NCBI GenBank assembly: GCA_026214975.1
Contig: CM047808.1
Coordinates: forward strand, 63,638,583 to 63,702,582
From: Gentiana macrophylla
Lineage: Eukaryota > Streptophyta > Magnoliopsida > Gentianales > Gentianaceae
DNA: 64,000 nt
Direction: 5' to 3'
A program made the position numbers and the translations under genes. Every line of letters begins with the position of its first letter. Position 1 is the first letter of the stretch. Shown piece after piece: positions 1 to 12,811 of this stretch. The notes under the pieces are model-generated. The model did not search any database, had not been told where the DNA came from, and saw only the letters and a program-made list of their open reading frames with translations.

Positions 1-539
1 ATAATATGCTAGTATATTTAGGTGCAAACACGAATATAAGTGATAACACAGATTCTGGCTTTAGGTCAGATTGAGGATGATCATTAAATCGATCTCGGTC
101 TCATTGTTTACTCCTGTGATAAAGTATTATCCAGTAAGTCGATACCACTTCATTGTGAAAACATTGGAGAGGTAGCTCCTAAGGATTTTACAATCACTAG
201 AGGTCATAAGCATATTGAAATCATACCACCGGATTAGATAGAAAGGCGATGTTTCGATCCGAAAGATTGACTCAAGCCGCCAACCTACCTGATCAGTGTA
301 CCAAGTCACATGGTATTCGGATTCTAAGTACGGCCGGGTCACTGACCTACCATGCGGCGCCACACTCCGGTCGTGCTTGGAAGGATGAATTACTAAGATG
401 CGCTTGGAGGGTATGAATCTTGGGGATATGTCTCACTTGTTTTAAGCAAGTGGGAGAATTTTGTAGATATAGATATGAAGGATATGGAGGGTGTGCTCTA
501 AAACAATTAATCCACTTGCCTTTCGTGCAAGTGGGAGAT
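1..539 (+). pseudogene. Copia RNase H C-terminal remnant and polypurine tract
   Basis: This is the 3' end of a Ty1/copia polyprotein followed by its untranslated tail. Broken reading frames between about 20 and 400 resemble the end of Copia RNase H: a stretch near 30-60 recalls the N-terminal part (ANTNIS, then TDSGF) and 205-225 reads KHIEI, the usual 'KHIDIRYH' block. Frames are disrupted by several indels. A purine-rich GCAAGTGGGAGAT (527-539) lies immediately before the LTR start, as expected of a polypurine tract, and a similar copy lies at about 448-460. Upstream domains are outside the window. The Copia assignment is firm, the lineage is not. Confidence 0.6.
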
Positions 540-836
540 TGTTAGGTGTAGTGCCTGAAAGACAATTATCTAATGGTTTTTATGACAAAATTAATAATTC
601 ATCTTATTATATGCATGTATGCTTATAATTAAGACACTACTGAAAATCCTAAGTACCTCGTTTATGTAATCACATAACTCAGTGTATGGATATACACAAG
701 AGGTTGAGTTAGTGAGATATACTTAAAATTAACTTAGTCCGTAGCGTTTAGTAATCTAAGTACGGGTCTCAAGATTAATTTACTAATAATACGCCCAGAA
801 CACTTTAGGTGTGACAGTCCTATCCAGATCATTGGT
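540..836 (+). repeat. Copia 3' LTR, left part, interrupted by the Sirevirus
   Basis: The LTR begins TGTTAGGTGTAG directly after the polypurine tract. It stops at 836 where the Sirevirus LTR begins and resumes at about 14,511. The LTR on the - strand at 18,748-20,504 is a diverged member of the same family (start TGTTGGAAGTAGCG) and serves as a ruler. The two parts add up to about 1,325 bp against 1,757 bp in that copy, so about 445 bp of this LTR are missing at the insertion point. Confidence 0.65.
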
Positions 837-2526
837 TGTTGGACTTATTCCTCGTTTTGATGATGAGTGCCATACTAGTCGTTATAGTGCAAAGGCAAAA
901 AGATGTCTAGATTAAATGTATAGGTTTATTAGAGTTTGATTCATAAATAGGTTTGATCAAACAAGCATCGTAGAAAGGTCACGACTTGTTTCAAAGCAGA
1001 CTTGTCTAGGCCGAAGGGTAGATAGGTCAAGAGACTAGTCAGAACCCGCCAAGACCAAGACTCAAGACTCAAGGCCGAGGTTCAAACTCAAGAAATGAAG
1101 GCTAAGGGATCAAACTTAGTAATTTAAGTCAAGGATATGGAATCGAATTTAGGCAAGTCTGTGATGACCTAAAACTGATTACATATACCTTGTGTAGAAG
1201 GTCTAAGTTCCATAAGTTGGATGGTGTTTGGAACTTAGTTATAATTAAAATGATGTAATCTAACTACACAAATAAAAGTTAGATAAAAGTAATCAGCTGC
1301 ATTGTATTTTATATACAGTTATATGATGATCAGCAGACTGATAGGTATCTCAGCAGACTCATGAACCTGCTGATGTATTACCTCGATTAATTCAAGATTA
1401 TCTTGGAAGATTACATGGATAAGGACAGCCAACTACCTCTGACTTATCAAGAAAATCAAAGGCTGAGATTAAAAAGACGTTGGGATGACTTTTATTTTTA
1501 TCCATTGATACAAGTCAGTGGGTGGACAGATCGCATCACAAAAAAAGGAATTTCGAAAAGGTCACCCCATGAATAGAGACAGAATGCATCGATGGGACAA
1601 ATACAAGGAACGGTCACATTTGAAATTCAAATACAAGTCACATGCATTCTGCCTATAAATAGAAGACTTTCAACTCAAGAAAAGATGATGAATTTTGATA
1701 AACTTTAAGTGCTAATTCGAAATAAAAACACCTCACGAACTTATCGAGCTTAAACCCTACGATCCAAAGAAATTTCTTCAAGTGTATTCTCAGATTCAAG
1801 CCGCATCAAGATTACACACTTGAAGACTCGCAAGTCACCGATTACATCATCCTAATCAAGTCGCGCGAATCGAATCATTTATTTGATTCAATCTTTATTT
1901 TATAAAGAATCACCAAGACAAAGAAGCATCCGTTGGTGTGAAAGATCGTTGTTTGTGGTGGAGCCGGTGAAGAGGCAATCCTACCCTTCAGGACCAAAGG
2001 AAGACTCAGAGCAAAGAATCCTACCTGCTCCCGCCAGCTTGTGAAGCCATAGTTATTGGTGAAGGACAAGCAACTTAGGAATCTTTGTAAAAGCTACATC
2101 AAAGATCTCTAGTGAATTCCTCCAACATCACAGAGAAGAGTGGACTCGACAGTGATTACATCACCTGAACCACTATAAAATCTGCCATTTACTTTCAAAG
2201 ATTTTACTTTCTCGCACTTAGTTTATTTCACTCATCAACCTACTGAATCTAGCAAATCGAATCACACACTTGCACTACTAAGTATCTAATACTTAGTATC
2301 ATATTTAACAACAAGTAATAAGGCTTAATTTTGATATAATTCCGCGCACAAATTCAAAGAAATCAACTATCAAGAGACTATCACTTATCAAAGAGTTATC
2401 GAAGTCTCAAAGAGACCATCAAGTATCGCAGATCATCGGTTGTAGAATTTGTTAACTCCAAAGTTTTAAGTGTTAAGTTTATTCACCCCTCTCTAAACTT
2501 AACCAAAGCCTTTTCAAGGACCAACA
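837..2526 (+). repeat. Sirevirus A 5' LTR
   Basis: It starts TGTTGGACTTATTCC and ends CCAACA, and is matched along its length by 12,812-14,510. It is about 1,690 bp long. The last 60 bp hold a pyrimidine-rich CACCCCTCTC tract that is G-rich in the inverted copies. CAG/CTG motifs at 1331-1376 are intact here but altered in the 3' LTR. Confidence 0.88.
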
Positions 2527-2527
2527 A

Positions 2528-2541
2528 TTGGTATCGGAGCA
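2528..2541 (+). other. Primer binding site, initiator-Met tRNA type
   Basis: TTGGTATCGGAGC lies one base after the LTR end. It matches the Copia consensus TGGTATCAGAGC, complementary to the 3' end of initiator methionine tRNA, except for one A-to-G difference. The - strand copy has the same variant (63,642-63,655), so it is a property of the family. Confidence 0.8.
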
Positions 2542-2629
2542 AGATTTCCGCTCAAGGAATCCTACTTGTTGTGCTTGTGAAAATTCTTTAAAACTTTCTT
2601 TCAAGTTACCGATTTTCAAGATTTGCATC

Positions 2630-4515
2630 ATGGATAACACACAAGATGCTAGAACTATGTTGATGTGTTCTCTTGATAGATTTGATGAGTATAAACGCCG
2701 AATGCGTGCATATCTTGTCGCTACTCATGATGAGATGATGGATGTATTAACCGATGGACCACCGAGATTACAAAGGCAGAAGAATAAAGGGTGATGTGAA
2801 TCGAGTACATTCCTAAGCCAAAAAGAGAATGGAATGCGTAAGATGTGAAAAGGGCAAACCTCAACATTGCTATTGATATCATCTATAGAACCTTGATAGC
2901 AATATGTACATGAAGGTTAAAGATTGCAAGACCGCAAAGGAACTTTGGGACAAGATTCACTTGATCTGTGAAGGCACCGATGCAATAAAGAAAGAATAAA
3001 ATCAAGTGGCCGTAAAGAGGTTCCAAAAGTTCAAGATGTCGCTAAATGAAACCATTGAGCAAATGGAATCAAGATTCAATGCAATCTCGGATGAACTCAC
3101 CTCGCCGAGTGTAAGTTATTCAAAAGAGGAAGTAAACACCAAAATCTTGGAAGCTCTACCGCAAAAAAGATGTTTGGAAAATGAAGGTGACTCGCAATTG
3201 AAGAAATGAGGAAATTGCATGAAGAAGACACCTTCAAGTTGTTCTCTCGATCTTAAGGCATATGAATTTAGCAAGAAGTCGGTGCCTCGAATCGAAAAGG
3301 AAGAGCCAAAGACCATCGATTGGTCGCTTCACATCATGAAGAAACATCGAGGACAGATGATATGCCGGATGAGATGCAAGAACAAATTGCCCTACCGAGC
3401 AAGAAAATCGTGATGATGAAGACCGGAAAGGCCCCTCGCAAGAAATTTTACAAAGAGGCCTACCAAAGAAGGAAAGAAGAACCAAGGAAAGATAATGATT
3501 ATCTGTGGCTTTCATTGCAAGAAACCAGACACTTTAAACCTGATCGTCCCGAACTAAAACAAGGCAAGGAACTCGATTATCTTTGCTTCAACCGCAAGAA
3601 GCCTCGACATTTTAGACCGATTGTCCGCACTCATCAAGACCAAGAGTCAACAAAGAAGACATGGCAAGAAGGCTATGGTTGTCGAAGATGAATCAGATAT
3701 GATGTGGAATCAAAAAGGAAATGAATCGATGATACAAAGATCAAGTTGTCGATATGGAGGATTATGCTTTGATGGCCAATATGGATGAAACTCGAGAGGT
3801 ATACAACACCGATCTATCAATACTCCCGCCGAAAGTGATTGTGAATCAACTTGTGGTTCAAATCCTAGAAATTCGACAACAATGAGACTTTGGATGCCAT
3901 CCTTAATCAACCGAGGATAATACAACTGCTAGCGATGAGGTTGTGAAGGCCAAAAAGAAGCTCTTGAATTAGAAGTTGGAAGATTGAAAGTCAATTAAGG
4001 GTTCTCAAAGGTAAAGAAAAGATGTTGACAGAATCAAGATAAGTCTCATTAACATCCAAAGAAGATCTCGAATCACCGAACCATCTTGTTCCACTAATCG
4101 CATACAAATCAGAAAGCCTTATGAGATAGAACAGGCTTGATTTGGAACTCAAAGAATCCAACAAGAGTGGATCCAAAGAAGGTCACCAACCTAGTTCCGC
4201 ACTGGTCCTAAGTTTGTACCGCACTAGATCCAACTCCCAAGAAGGTTGCCGAGGCAAGAAACCTACCGAGAATGCTTCAAGGAAGCAAAATCGTAAGTCA
4301 AAGAAGTCAACACCCTAATAAAAAGAGTAAATCTAAAAATAGATCATCAGGCTTTCTAAGTCACGATAGCAGCACTGCTACCAAGTCCTGGCTGACCACG
4401 TAGGGTAAGAAACAGTAAATATTCCAAGGATAAGAATCCTAAACCCAAAAATGTTAATCATTCAAGGGATACTTATCTCAGGGGAAAGGTAGATTCTTCC
4501 CCGATGATGATGATT
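2630..4515 (+). pseudogene. Sirevirus A gag, broken
   Basis: The nucleocapsid protein of the element, which packages its RNA in cytoplasmic particles. The start is chosen at ATGGATAACACAC (2630), where the protein begins MDNTQDARTMLMC exactly like copy B. The first block runs to about 2794 before a frame loss. The UBN2-like gag core continues at 3006-3200 (ETIEQMESRFNAI). The zinc-knuckle region is at about 3500-3640, where FNRKKPRHFRP corresponds to the CX2CX4HX4C knuckles of copy B. A charged, partly coiled-coil tail follows, then the protease junction. Many frameshifts and stops are present. Compared with copy B most differences fall in CAG/CTG motifs or are single-base indels, so the degree of real decay is uncertain. 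Confidence 0.8.
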
Positions 4516-4759
4516 GAATATTCTCGCACTCTATCGTTAAAAACAAGTAGAGTATAACCATACCGCTAGTGGTAAAACCTATGCAATGGAATCAAAGAAA
4601 GGGCTCAAAGAGAGACTTTTTCAAGACCTCAAAGAGAGACCCACAGACTTTTATTATAGGGTCGTTTCCTAACAGACAAAGACACCTATGGTTATGCAAA
4701 TGTTTCTAACAACAAGAATCACTTCAAACAACATTACAAACCAAAAGGCCGTAAAAAAC

Positions 4760-7700
4760 ATATGTGATTCCTACACAACCTAATGTTAGAACTTATGGAT
4801 GTGTGGAATACATGTATGAACCAAAGTATGAACCAAAGTATGACACATTCGTAAGAAGACCTTATGGAGACATGCCAAGGGTCATGCTTACCATCGACCA
4901 TTATGGACCCAAACAGTTTGGGTACCTAAAATGCATTAACTTTGTTTTGTAGGTGTCCGGTACTTTGACAAAGGGATGTTCCATATACATGACAAAGAAT
5001 AAGCACTGCTTATCAAACTTTGTGGCAAAAGATGGTCCAAGGGTGAATTTTGGCAACAAGAATACACCTGATATACAAGAGGATATGGCACACTTGTGAG
5101 AAATGGACTTACAATCAAGGATGTTGCATATGTTGAGGGACTGAATACAACTTGGCCGAGCACTCGACAATTTCTGTGACAAAGGTTACAAGGTCACTTT
5201 TGACAAAGACAACCGCATTGTCATTAGTGAAAGAGGTGATCAAGTTGTGCTTGGCCGCGTAAGACAAATGTAATATGTATATTGTGGATTGGTCTACCGC
5301 AGCCTCCAGAAACTCACTGATTGTGCATACCAAATCGTAACTCAATTGGCTATGGCACAAGAAGTTGAATCACTTGAACTTTGATGACATCAATCAGTTG
5401 GTGAAGAAGAAACTGGTGGTTGGTTTACCTGAGATCACATTCAAGAAGGATGCCATATGTGATGCTTGTCAACAAGGTAAACAGATAAAGTCAAGCTTCA
5501 AATCAAAGACCAAACAATCAACTAATAGAGTGTTGGAGCTAATGCATATGGATCTTTTTGGACCAATAACTCCAGCAAGTGTAACAGGAAAGAAGTACAC
5601 TTTAGTGGTTGTGGATGATTATTCAAGGTACACTTGGGTGATTTTTATGAACAAGAAAAGTGAAACACTTCAAAGCATGCCTAATCTTTTGAAGAGATTA
5701 CAAAATGAGAAAAGCTTAACAAGAATAAAGATAAGATCGATCAGTGGTACCGAATTTCTCAACAAAGTTATAAGAGAATATTGTGAATGTAATGGTGTAC
5801 TACATCAACTTGTCAAATGCTGGTACACCTCAAAGAAAATGGGGTTGCCGAGAGAAGAAACAGAACTTTAAAGGAAGCAGAAGAACAATGATTTGTGAAG
5901 CATTGTTACCTGAAGATATTATCAAGCAAGAAATACAAAGATGCTATACACAAAATGTAACTTCAAGAAACAAGAAGTCAAAGACACCTTATGAGGTTTG
6001 GAATGGAAGGAAACCTAACATATCCTATTTCCATCCATTTGGAAGCAAATGTTTTATTCTAAATCATAAGGTACATTTGAAAACATTCCAACCAAAATCG
6101 ATGAAGGAATTTTCTTGGGATATTCTTCAATAAGCAGAGCATTCAGTGGTGTCAATAAAGATCACCAAACATGAAGAAACAATTCATGTTGTGTTTGATG
6201 AACCTAAGTTTATCGGTATGGAAGATGAAGATTGTGAACTCATTGAAAATCAACAAGTCACCGATCCAGATTGTGTTGAAGTTCGAAAGATTCAATGACT
6301 TAAAAGTTTCGATATCGCCTCATTAACACCCTCGCCGTAATGTTATCGATGCAACAATCGAAGCAGCTCAAGGATCTCACCAACCCCGTAGAGAAGAAGC
6401 TACAAAGACTCCATCAAGATGATGTTCCCGATAATCAAAATAACCAAAATCCACAATGAAAGTTAAGGAATCACCCCACCGAACAAGTTATTGGCAATGT
6501 ACAAAGAAGGTGTAAGGACTAAAGACAACCGAAGCCATGTTTACTTGTTTTCTATCTCAAATGGAACCAAAAGTTGTTGAAGAAGCTATTTCGCATCCAG
6601 ATTGATAATTGCTATGCAAGAGGAATTAAATGAATTTGAAAGAAATCAAGTTTGGACACTAGTTGATAGGCCAAATCATGCAAATATCATTGGTACTAAG
6701 TGGGTATACAGAAAATAAACTTGATGAATCTGTACCATTGTAAGAAATAAGGCCGACTAGTTGCAAAAGGCTATTCTCAAGCTGTATGAATAGATTTTGA
6801 TGAAACTTATGCACCTGCTGCAAGATTGGAAGCTATCGATTATTCTTGGCACATGCCGCATATAAGAACTTCAAAGTATATCAAATGGATGTCAAGAGTG
6901 CATTTTTGAATGGCATTCTAGAGGAGGAAGTTTATGTTCAAAGAACCTCCTGGATTTGAAGTTAAAGATCATGAAGATAAAGTGTATAGACTCAACAAAG
7001 CACTTTATGGATTGAAACAAGCACCAAGAGCTTGGTATGAGACTCTATCTCAATTCTTGGTGGACAATGGTTTTACAAAAGGAACCATTGACAAGACACT
7101 TTTCGTAATCAAGAAGGAACAAAGACTCACTGGTACAAATTTATGTGGATGACATAATTTTTGGTTCTCAAATAATTTAATGTGTGAAAAGTTTGCAAAT
7201 CTAATGAAGAGTAAATTCCAAATGAGTATGATGGGAGAAATGAACTACTTCTTGGGATTGCAAGTTAAACAGATGAAAGATGGAATCTTTATTCATCAAA
7301 CCAAGTATACCAAGGAGTTGTCAAGAAGTTTGGTATGGAAAACAAAGACTAAGAGTTCAACTCCTATGAGTACAAACATCGATTGATGAAGATAAAGAAG
7401 GCAAAGATGTTGATCGACTTTATACGTATGATGATAGGCAATCATTGTCAGACCTAATCGCCAAAGAGACTGATATATCCTTTGTCAGAGGTGTTTGTGC
7501 AAGATTTCAATCTAAACCTAAAGAAAGTCATTTAGGTGCAAATAAAAAGTTCTCAAATATCTTAAAGAGACCTTGGGAGTAGGATATGGTATTCTAAGGA
7601 AGGAAGCTTCAAAGTTATATCCTACTCAGATTCTCGATTATGCCAAGGTTGCAAGATTGATAGAAAAAGCACCTCAGAACTCGCCGCTTAATGGGAAATA

Positions 7701-8070
7701 GACTGGTTTCCTGGTTTAGCAAGAAACAAATTTATATCAACATCTATCATCGGTCGAATACATTGTCGCTGGAAGTTGTCAGGCACAAGTACTATGGCTA
7801 AGACAACAATTAAGGGATTATGGAATTGAAGAAAAGGAAATTCCAATTATGTGTGATAACACAAGTGCAATTGCAATCACAGTAAAATCCTGCTTTTGCA
7901 CTCTAGAACTAAGCACATTGATGTAAGACATCATTTTATAAGAGATCATGTTGAAAAGAAAGATGTGGTGGTTTTATACATCCCTCATCAAGATCAACTT
8001 GCCGATATTTTCACTAAGCCACTTGATAGTGAAAGATTTGCTAAATTAAGGACCGAACTTGAATCATAAA
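4760..8070 (+). pseudogene. Sirevirus A pol: protease, integrase, RT, RNase H, broken
   Basis: Copia-order polyprotein. The protease region starts near 4955, with the active-site segment at 4968-4980 altered in this copy. The GAG-pre-integrase zinc region is at 5340-5480 (HLNFDDINQ and CDACQQGKQ). The integrase core is at 5540-5870, with MDLFGPITP holding the first Asp; the second catalytic segment reads RSISGTEF here instead of RSDQGTEF. RT occurs in pieces at 6560-7390, including LNKALYGLKQAPRAWYE (about 6990) and FLGLQVKQMKDG. RNase H is at 7400-8060. At least ten frame breaks are visible. Sister copy B shows the same blocks in three long frames. It is unlikely to be functional as written. 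Confidence 0.85.
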
Positions 8071-8094
8071 GGTTGACTGATATTCAAAGAATGT

Positions 8095-8300
8095 ACCGAA
8101 TTCACCAAGGGATTAGTCTTTGCTATGTTGGGTGAGCTCACTTAGCGATTAGTCATTGGTATCAACAATTCCATGTACTTATGTTTGATCAATTGAGCAA
8201 ATGAGGTTGCCAAGGGGATTGGTCTTTGTCATGTTGGGTGAGCTCACTTGACAGATCACCATTGGTATTAAACTTCATCTTGTATTATCAATTGAACAAA
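8095..8300 (+). repeat. Direct repeat in the pol to extra-ORF spacer
   Basis: Two copies of a unit of about 107 bp lie in tandem. Each contains CCAAGGGGATTGGTCTTTG-like sequence followed by TGTTGGGTGAGCTCACTT; the second copies start near 8105 and 8210. The same duplication lies at 57,890-58,060 in copy B, so it predates their separation. GTGAGCTCAC is a 10-bp palindrome. Confidence 0.75.
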
Positions 8301-8712
8301 ACAAGAAGAAAACAGGATCAAGAGAGTCACTTTGACAAAGAGTCAAGAATTTTATCGCCAGATCACCGAGCCCACCAGGTTCACCCCGCCGATGGAACGT
8401 TACTCACCAAAGTTATTAAAGTCAAAAAGCATATTGGCGGATATTTATTCTATCCTTTATAACCGCAGCTAACACGATCTAACGGTTATCGAGTTTATGG
8501 AACACGTGTCAAGCCAAAGATTTATTCGGCTTTAATCGTGGTTACCTCAATGTACGCAATAATGACAGCTTTCAACTACCCACCGCCTATATATTCAGGC
8601 TATCACACAAAGAGAATCATCACTTACAAATCGCTTTATCATCGCGATTGTTTACACTGTGGTGAACACAGATTTGAGATTCAATCTTCTTCATCTCATT
8701 CTTCTCATTAAA
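8301..8712 (+). other. Non-coding spacer before the extra ORF
   Basis: No supported gene. The stretch is collinear with 57,426-57,890 of copy B. It may act as the leader of the downstream ORF, but no promoter or splice site can be assigned. Confidence 0.4.
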
Positions 8713-11700
8713 ATGGCGGAAAAGTTGATGTACAAATTGAATCAAGCCAAAGTGTAAGAGGTTTTGTTGAAGATGCAAACAGAATCGAAGTTGGCCATTA
8801 ACATTGGTCAAGAATAAGGAGGTATGCCGGTCTCGAGAATGTGTTGAATATAAGACTCGAGACAATTTCTTATACAAATGTTGTCGGGCTTCGAGAAATA
8901 TTCGTATAAATGAAGGAATCAAGCATTTAAGATCGCCAGAAATGGGCAAGAAATTGAAGTTTCCCCGCCCACCGAGGGAAGTTTTTGGATTTGTTGAAGT
9001 GGTGGATGGCTCACCAATCTCAAGCAATGGGATTGGACAAATTGGCGCTTGTAGATCGATTAAGACAGATGCAAATCAAATCCGCTCTGCATCAACCGCA
9101 AAACATATTGGAAGTGAATATAGTCTCATCGAGCAAACTGATTGCTAAAAACATACTTGGATTGATTGAAGTATGGACACTCTATCGTGACCCAAGATAG
9201 AGTTGATGATTATCATCTCAGGAGCATGAAGTTTGATCAATGGCCGGTTACTTCATTCATTATATGAAGAAAGTGGCCAAGGAAGAGAAATTAGGAAGAG
9301 GAAGTCCAAGGCACCGCTTCTTAGATTGATGGTCCAGACTCGCCGAATCATCTTGAATCCTCGATGTAGCACTGTGGATATTAATCACCTGTATACAAGA
9401 AGGAAATTGATTATATTATTCCCGGTCTAGATGATGATGAAGAGGTTGGCCGGAGAGGTCACGACGATGATAATGATGATGATGATGGTGATGTCGGTGG
9501 TGAGCAAAGTGTTCAAGAAACTAAGAAGATATCCATCAAACTCACGCCGCACCAAAGAAAGTCGCTAAGAAAAGAAAGAGTGGAGACACAAGGAAGATAA
9601 TCAAGTGTTAAAGCCTTCAAAGAAAACAAGAAAGCAAACAAAGACAGATCATTGAGTCCGCCGAGGGTCAAGTGGAGGTTATCGACCTCGCCGTTGTTGA
9701 AACAAGAAAAATCAAGCTGTTGAAATTCGAGGAACAACAGAAAGAGGACAAAGAGAAAGAGAAAGTCTACTGTGGGTTGAGAAAGATGATGAACCCTCTC
9801 CAAGAGAAGGAAGGAAATTGCCAAAAAGAAGAAATATGGCAAGGGGAAAGAGTTGAAAAACTTGGAAGCTCAAAGAATCCAAGAGGAAGCACCAAAGAGA
9901 AGAAGAAGAAGAAGAGGTCGCTGAGGCCGAGCCCTTAACTATCATTCCGCCTGCAGGTGATTATCGACTCTCACCAAGAGGGGTGTCAAGTCTACTCGAT
10001 GCCGACAAAGTTGTTACCGAGCAACTGTTGAAGATATACAAAGCAATCACGACTCTCGAGCCTCGCCAGAATATCCATCAAGAACCACAAAGAAACCACC
10101 GAACTCGAACTCGCTGTGGTAGTTGAAAAGATAATTGAAGACTTGGTTGAAGACCCCGCAAGTGTGGCAAGAACTCGTGGGAAGAGCAAATACGCTAACC
10201 CCGCCGATGAGCATGTAAGTCGTGGGGAACTAAGTGTGGTACAGATGGAAGTAGTAGGTACAAATTTACAATCACAAAGAACTCACCGACTTTCGCACAT
10301 CCGTTGAAGAAACTTTGAATCAACTTGTTGGAACCTTTGAGGTCAACAAAGTGCCGGAGTTGCTACTGTGAGGTCTTTCATGCCATTTGAGAGGCATGTG
10401 AAAGCAAGGAAGAAAACAAAGGAATATGTAGACCCCAAACTTCAAAGAAATTGTCGACTATTTTCAATGGAAGTTTGGTTTCTATAAAAGACAAAAGCCA
10501 CCAATAACCAATGATGATCTTGAAGAATGGGCTTTTGACAAGTTGGGAGTGGAAAACTTATCGATCTCGATTGATACAACCTTGCCGCAATCAAGACCGA
10601 TGGATTTGTTTGATGAGCAAATGTAAGAGGAAGGTATCAAGTTTAGAGATCCAAGAGATGGAGATGATGATTCTTCCTCATCATCGATTCCGTAGGAGAT
10701 TTTCCTCCGACCAGAGAATCCAGCCAAGGGGTTGCACCGATAAATGAACCACCTGCATAACAATGCCATCGATAAGCCGGGTAAGTCTCACCGAGGGCCA
10801 AAGAGATCGAGAGATGGATGAGGATCTACAGATCTCACCATGGATGATCTCGAAGCATTGATCAACGAGGGAATTACATTGAGTGCCGGTAGGTCGGTTG
10901 ATGAATCTGCCACATTTCTTGTTGTAGAGCCTATCGCACAACATGAAGTCGAACAGAGTGAGGATTTTGATGGAGAGAAGATTATTGATCACAATGAACC
11001 AAGTGCCACTGTAAGAATCCATTGAATATCGTGGTGGATTTGACTTTGAGGGCATTCTTACTAAAACCGCCATCATCCTCGCACAAGATTGGTAATGCCG
11101 AAGGTTTCCAAGTGGATAATGAGGCTACATTCAATCCACAGAAGTTGAAGAGGAGGTACAGTTGCCGAGGTACAAACAAAGACTGACAAAGGTTGAACAG
11201 AGGTACAGTCACCGAGTCTCAAACAAAGACTGACAAAGGTTGGAACTCGATTTGGGTTTGGAGGAAACCCCTGTTGTTGATGAGGCTCAGAGTGGAGCCT
11301 ACCTGAGCCAAGGCCACTCAGAGGGAAGGATAGTCAAGAGGCGATATTGTTAATCCGTAAGAACAAATTACTGACTATGACTACAAAGTGATGAAGAATT
11401 TCAAATTTTTGAGAAGAAGAAGTTGTCAAGAACCCGCACAAGATCCTATCATTGAAGATATTCTTGGTGCTATGGTTGAGGAAGGACCTCCCCCGCCGCC
11501 GGGAGAGATATGAGTAAGGCAATGGTCATCGCAGACAACAGCACAATATAGAGTTGAGGAGCTCACATTGATGGATCTACCGATAGTAGAATGAGGAGTG
11601 AAGTGCCGCTGAAGTGTTCAATGAGTTGAGGACTCAAGGCATGATATGCAACAGCTTAAGGACACAACCGACAGATAGAACAGAGATTTGAAGAATCTGA

Positions 11701-12651
11701 TGAAGATGGTGAATGAAAATGCATAACTGCTGATACAGCTTGCTTCAAATTTTACATCCACTCAAAATGTCACACCGATATGATGCTAGATGTGAGAGGC
11801 ATCAAGGTTGGAAACACCGCAAAAGATAAATTTCTCAAAGAACAACTTATTTCTATTCATCGTAAACTTGACAACCTTGTCGCAACATCCGAACCTATCG
11901 AACTCGTTGTTGCACAACAACAACTCATCGTGCCTCGACCCCAAACTCACCGAAAGGATCAACAGACCGAGGAGACATTGCAATCCAGATTATCGCTTCT
12001 TGATACTAGAACTGAACTATGGAAGGTCAATTGCATAGAGTGATAGTATCACAGAGAGGCTATTCATGGCCTTATATCCCGCTTTTGTTGATGATGTCAC
12101 TAAGGGGAAGAGGGCTAATCACCGCAAAGAAAGGAGGCCGCAAGACTCTTTGCACATGTAAGAGATGGACAGATGATACAAATGCTTTCAGCAACCTCGC
12201 ACTCGGCAGAGTTCAACTCACCGATGATCTTCTTAGACAAAGACAAGAAAGAGTATTACAACAGAGAGGAGACCTTATCATGACAAAGGATTTCATGAAG
12301 GTCTTAACTCTTTCTTGAGTTTGAAATTTTGGGAAGCAAGAGTCGAGCCTTAAGGGCAAGCAAATGTAGGTGGAAGAGGTGGAAAAGGTGGCAGAGGTGA
12401 TAAGGTGCTACCTATCACAAAAGCAAAGGACTCACTTGATGAATTTAAAGAGTTATATATGAAGTTTGGATTCAGAGTGAATGAAATTAATCTTATCCTC
12501 CCTCAAGCTTGAACTGGTGGAAGCAAGTCAATCCCTACATTGATTTTACACCGATTGAAAATGAATGGATGAGGGATATGATAGAATGTATCGTGAGCCT
12601 ATCAAGAACAAGTCGAGAAGGCTAGAAGAGAAAGAGAGAAGAGACAATAGA
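8713..12651 (+). pseudogene. Extra (env-position) ORF of Sirevirus A, broken
   Basis: This ORF follows pol and precedes the polypurine tract, the position of the env-like gene in Sireviruses. The start is placed at the ATG at 8713, where the protein begins MAEK as in copy B. Recognisable pieces include INEGIKHLRSPEMGKKLKF (about 8911), basic and acidic low-complexity stretches at 9430-9940, KFRDPRDGDDDSSSS-like sequence near 10,640, and a Gly/Arg-rich segment near 12,366-12,400. I see no signal peptide or membrane segment, so a viral envelope function is not supported. Frames are broken in many places. Function unknown. Confidence 0.7.
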
Positions 12652-12797
12652 TCAAAGATACTTATTATTCTTTATCCTTGTCGATCTAGTTTGTAATAAC
12701 TCAACAATGTTTATAATGAGAATTGACTCAATTTGTTCTGCTTTTTGTGTTTTATCTTTTGCTTTGTTGATTAGTTGAGGGTAGTGGCATCATCACC

Positions 12798-12811
12798 AAA
12801 AAGGGGGAAAT
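12798..12811 (+). other. Polypurine tract of Sirevirus A
   Basis: AAAAAGGGGGAAAT abuts the 3' LTR start (TGTTGG). The same tract precedes the 3' LTR of copy B and of the non-autonomous element at 45,318-45,334. Confidence 0.85.

Noticed and set aside
6230..6420. C-to-T decay by methylcytosine deamination as the cause of the CAG/CTG changes
   Set aside because: The changes are mainly swaps and C/G/A exchanges such as CTG to TCG, not C-to-T or G-to-A transitions.
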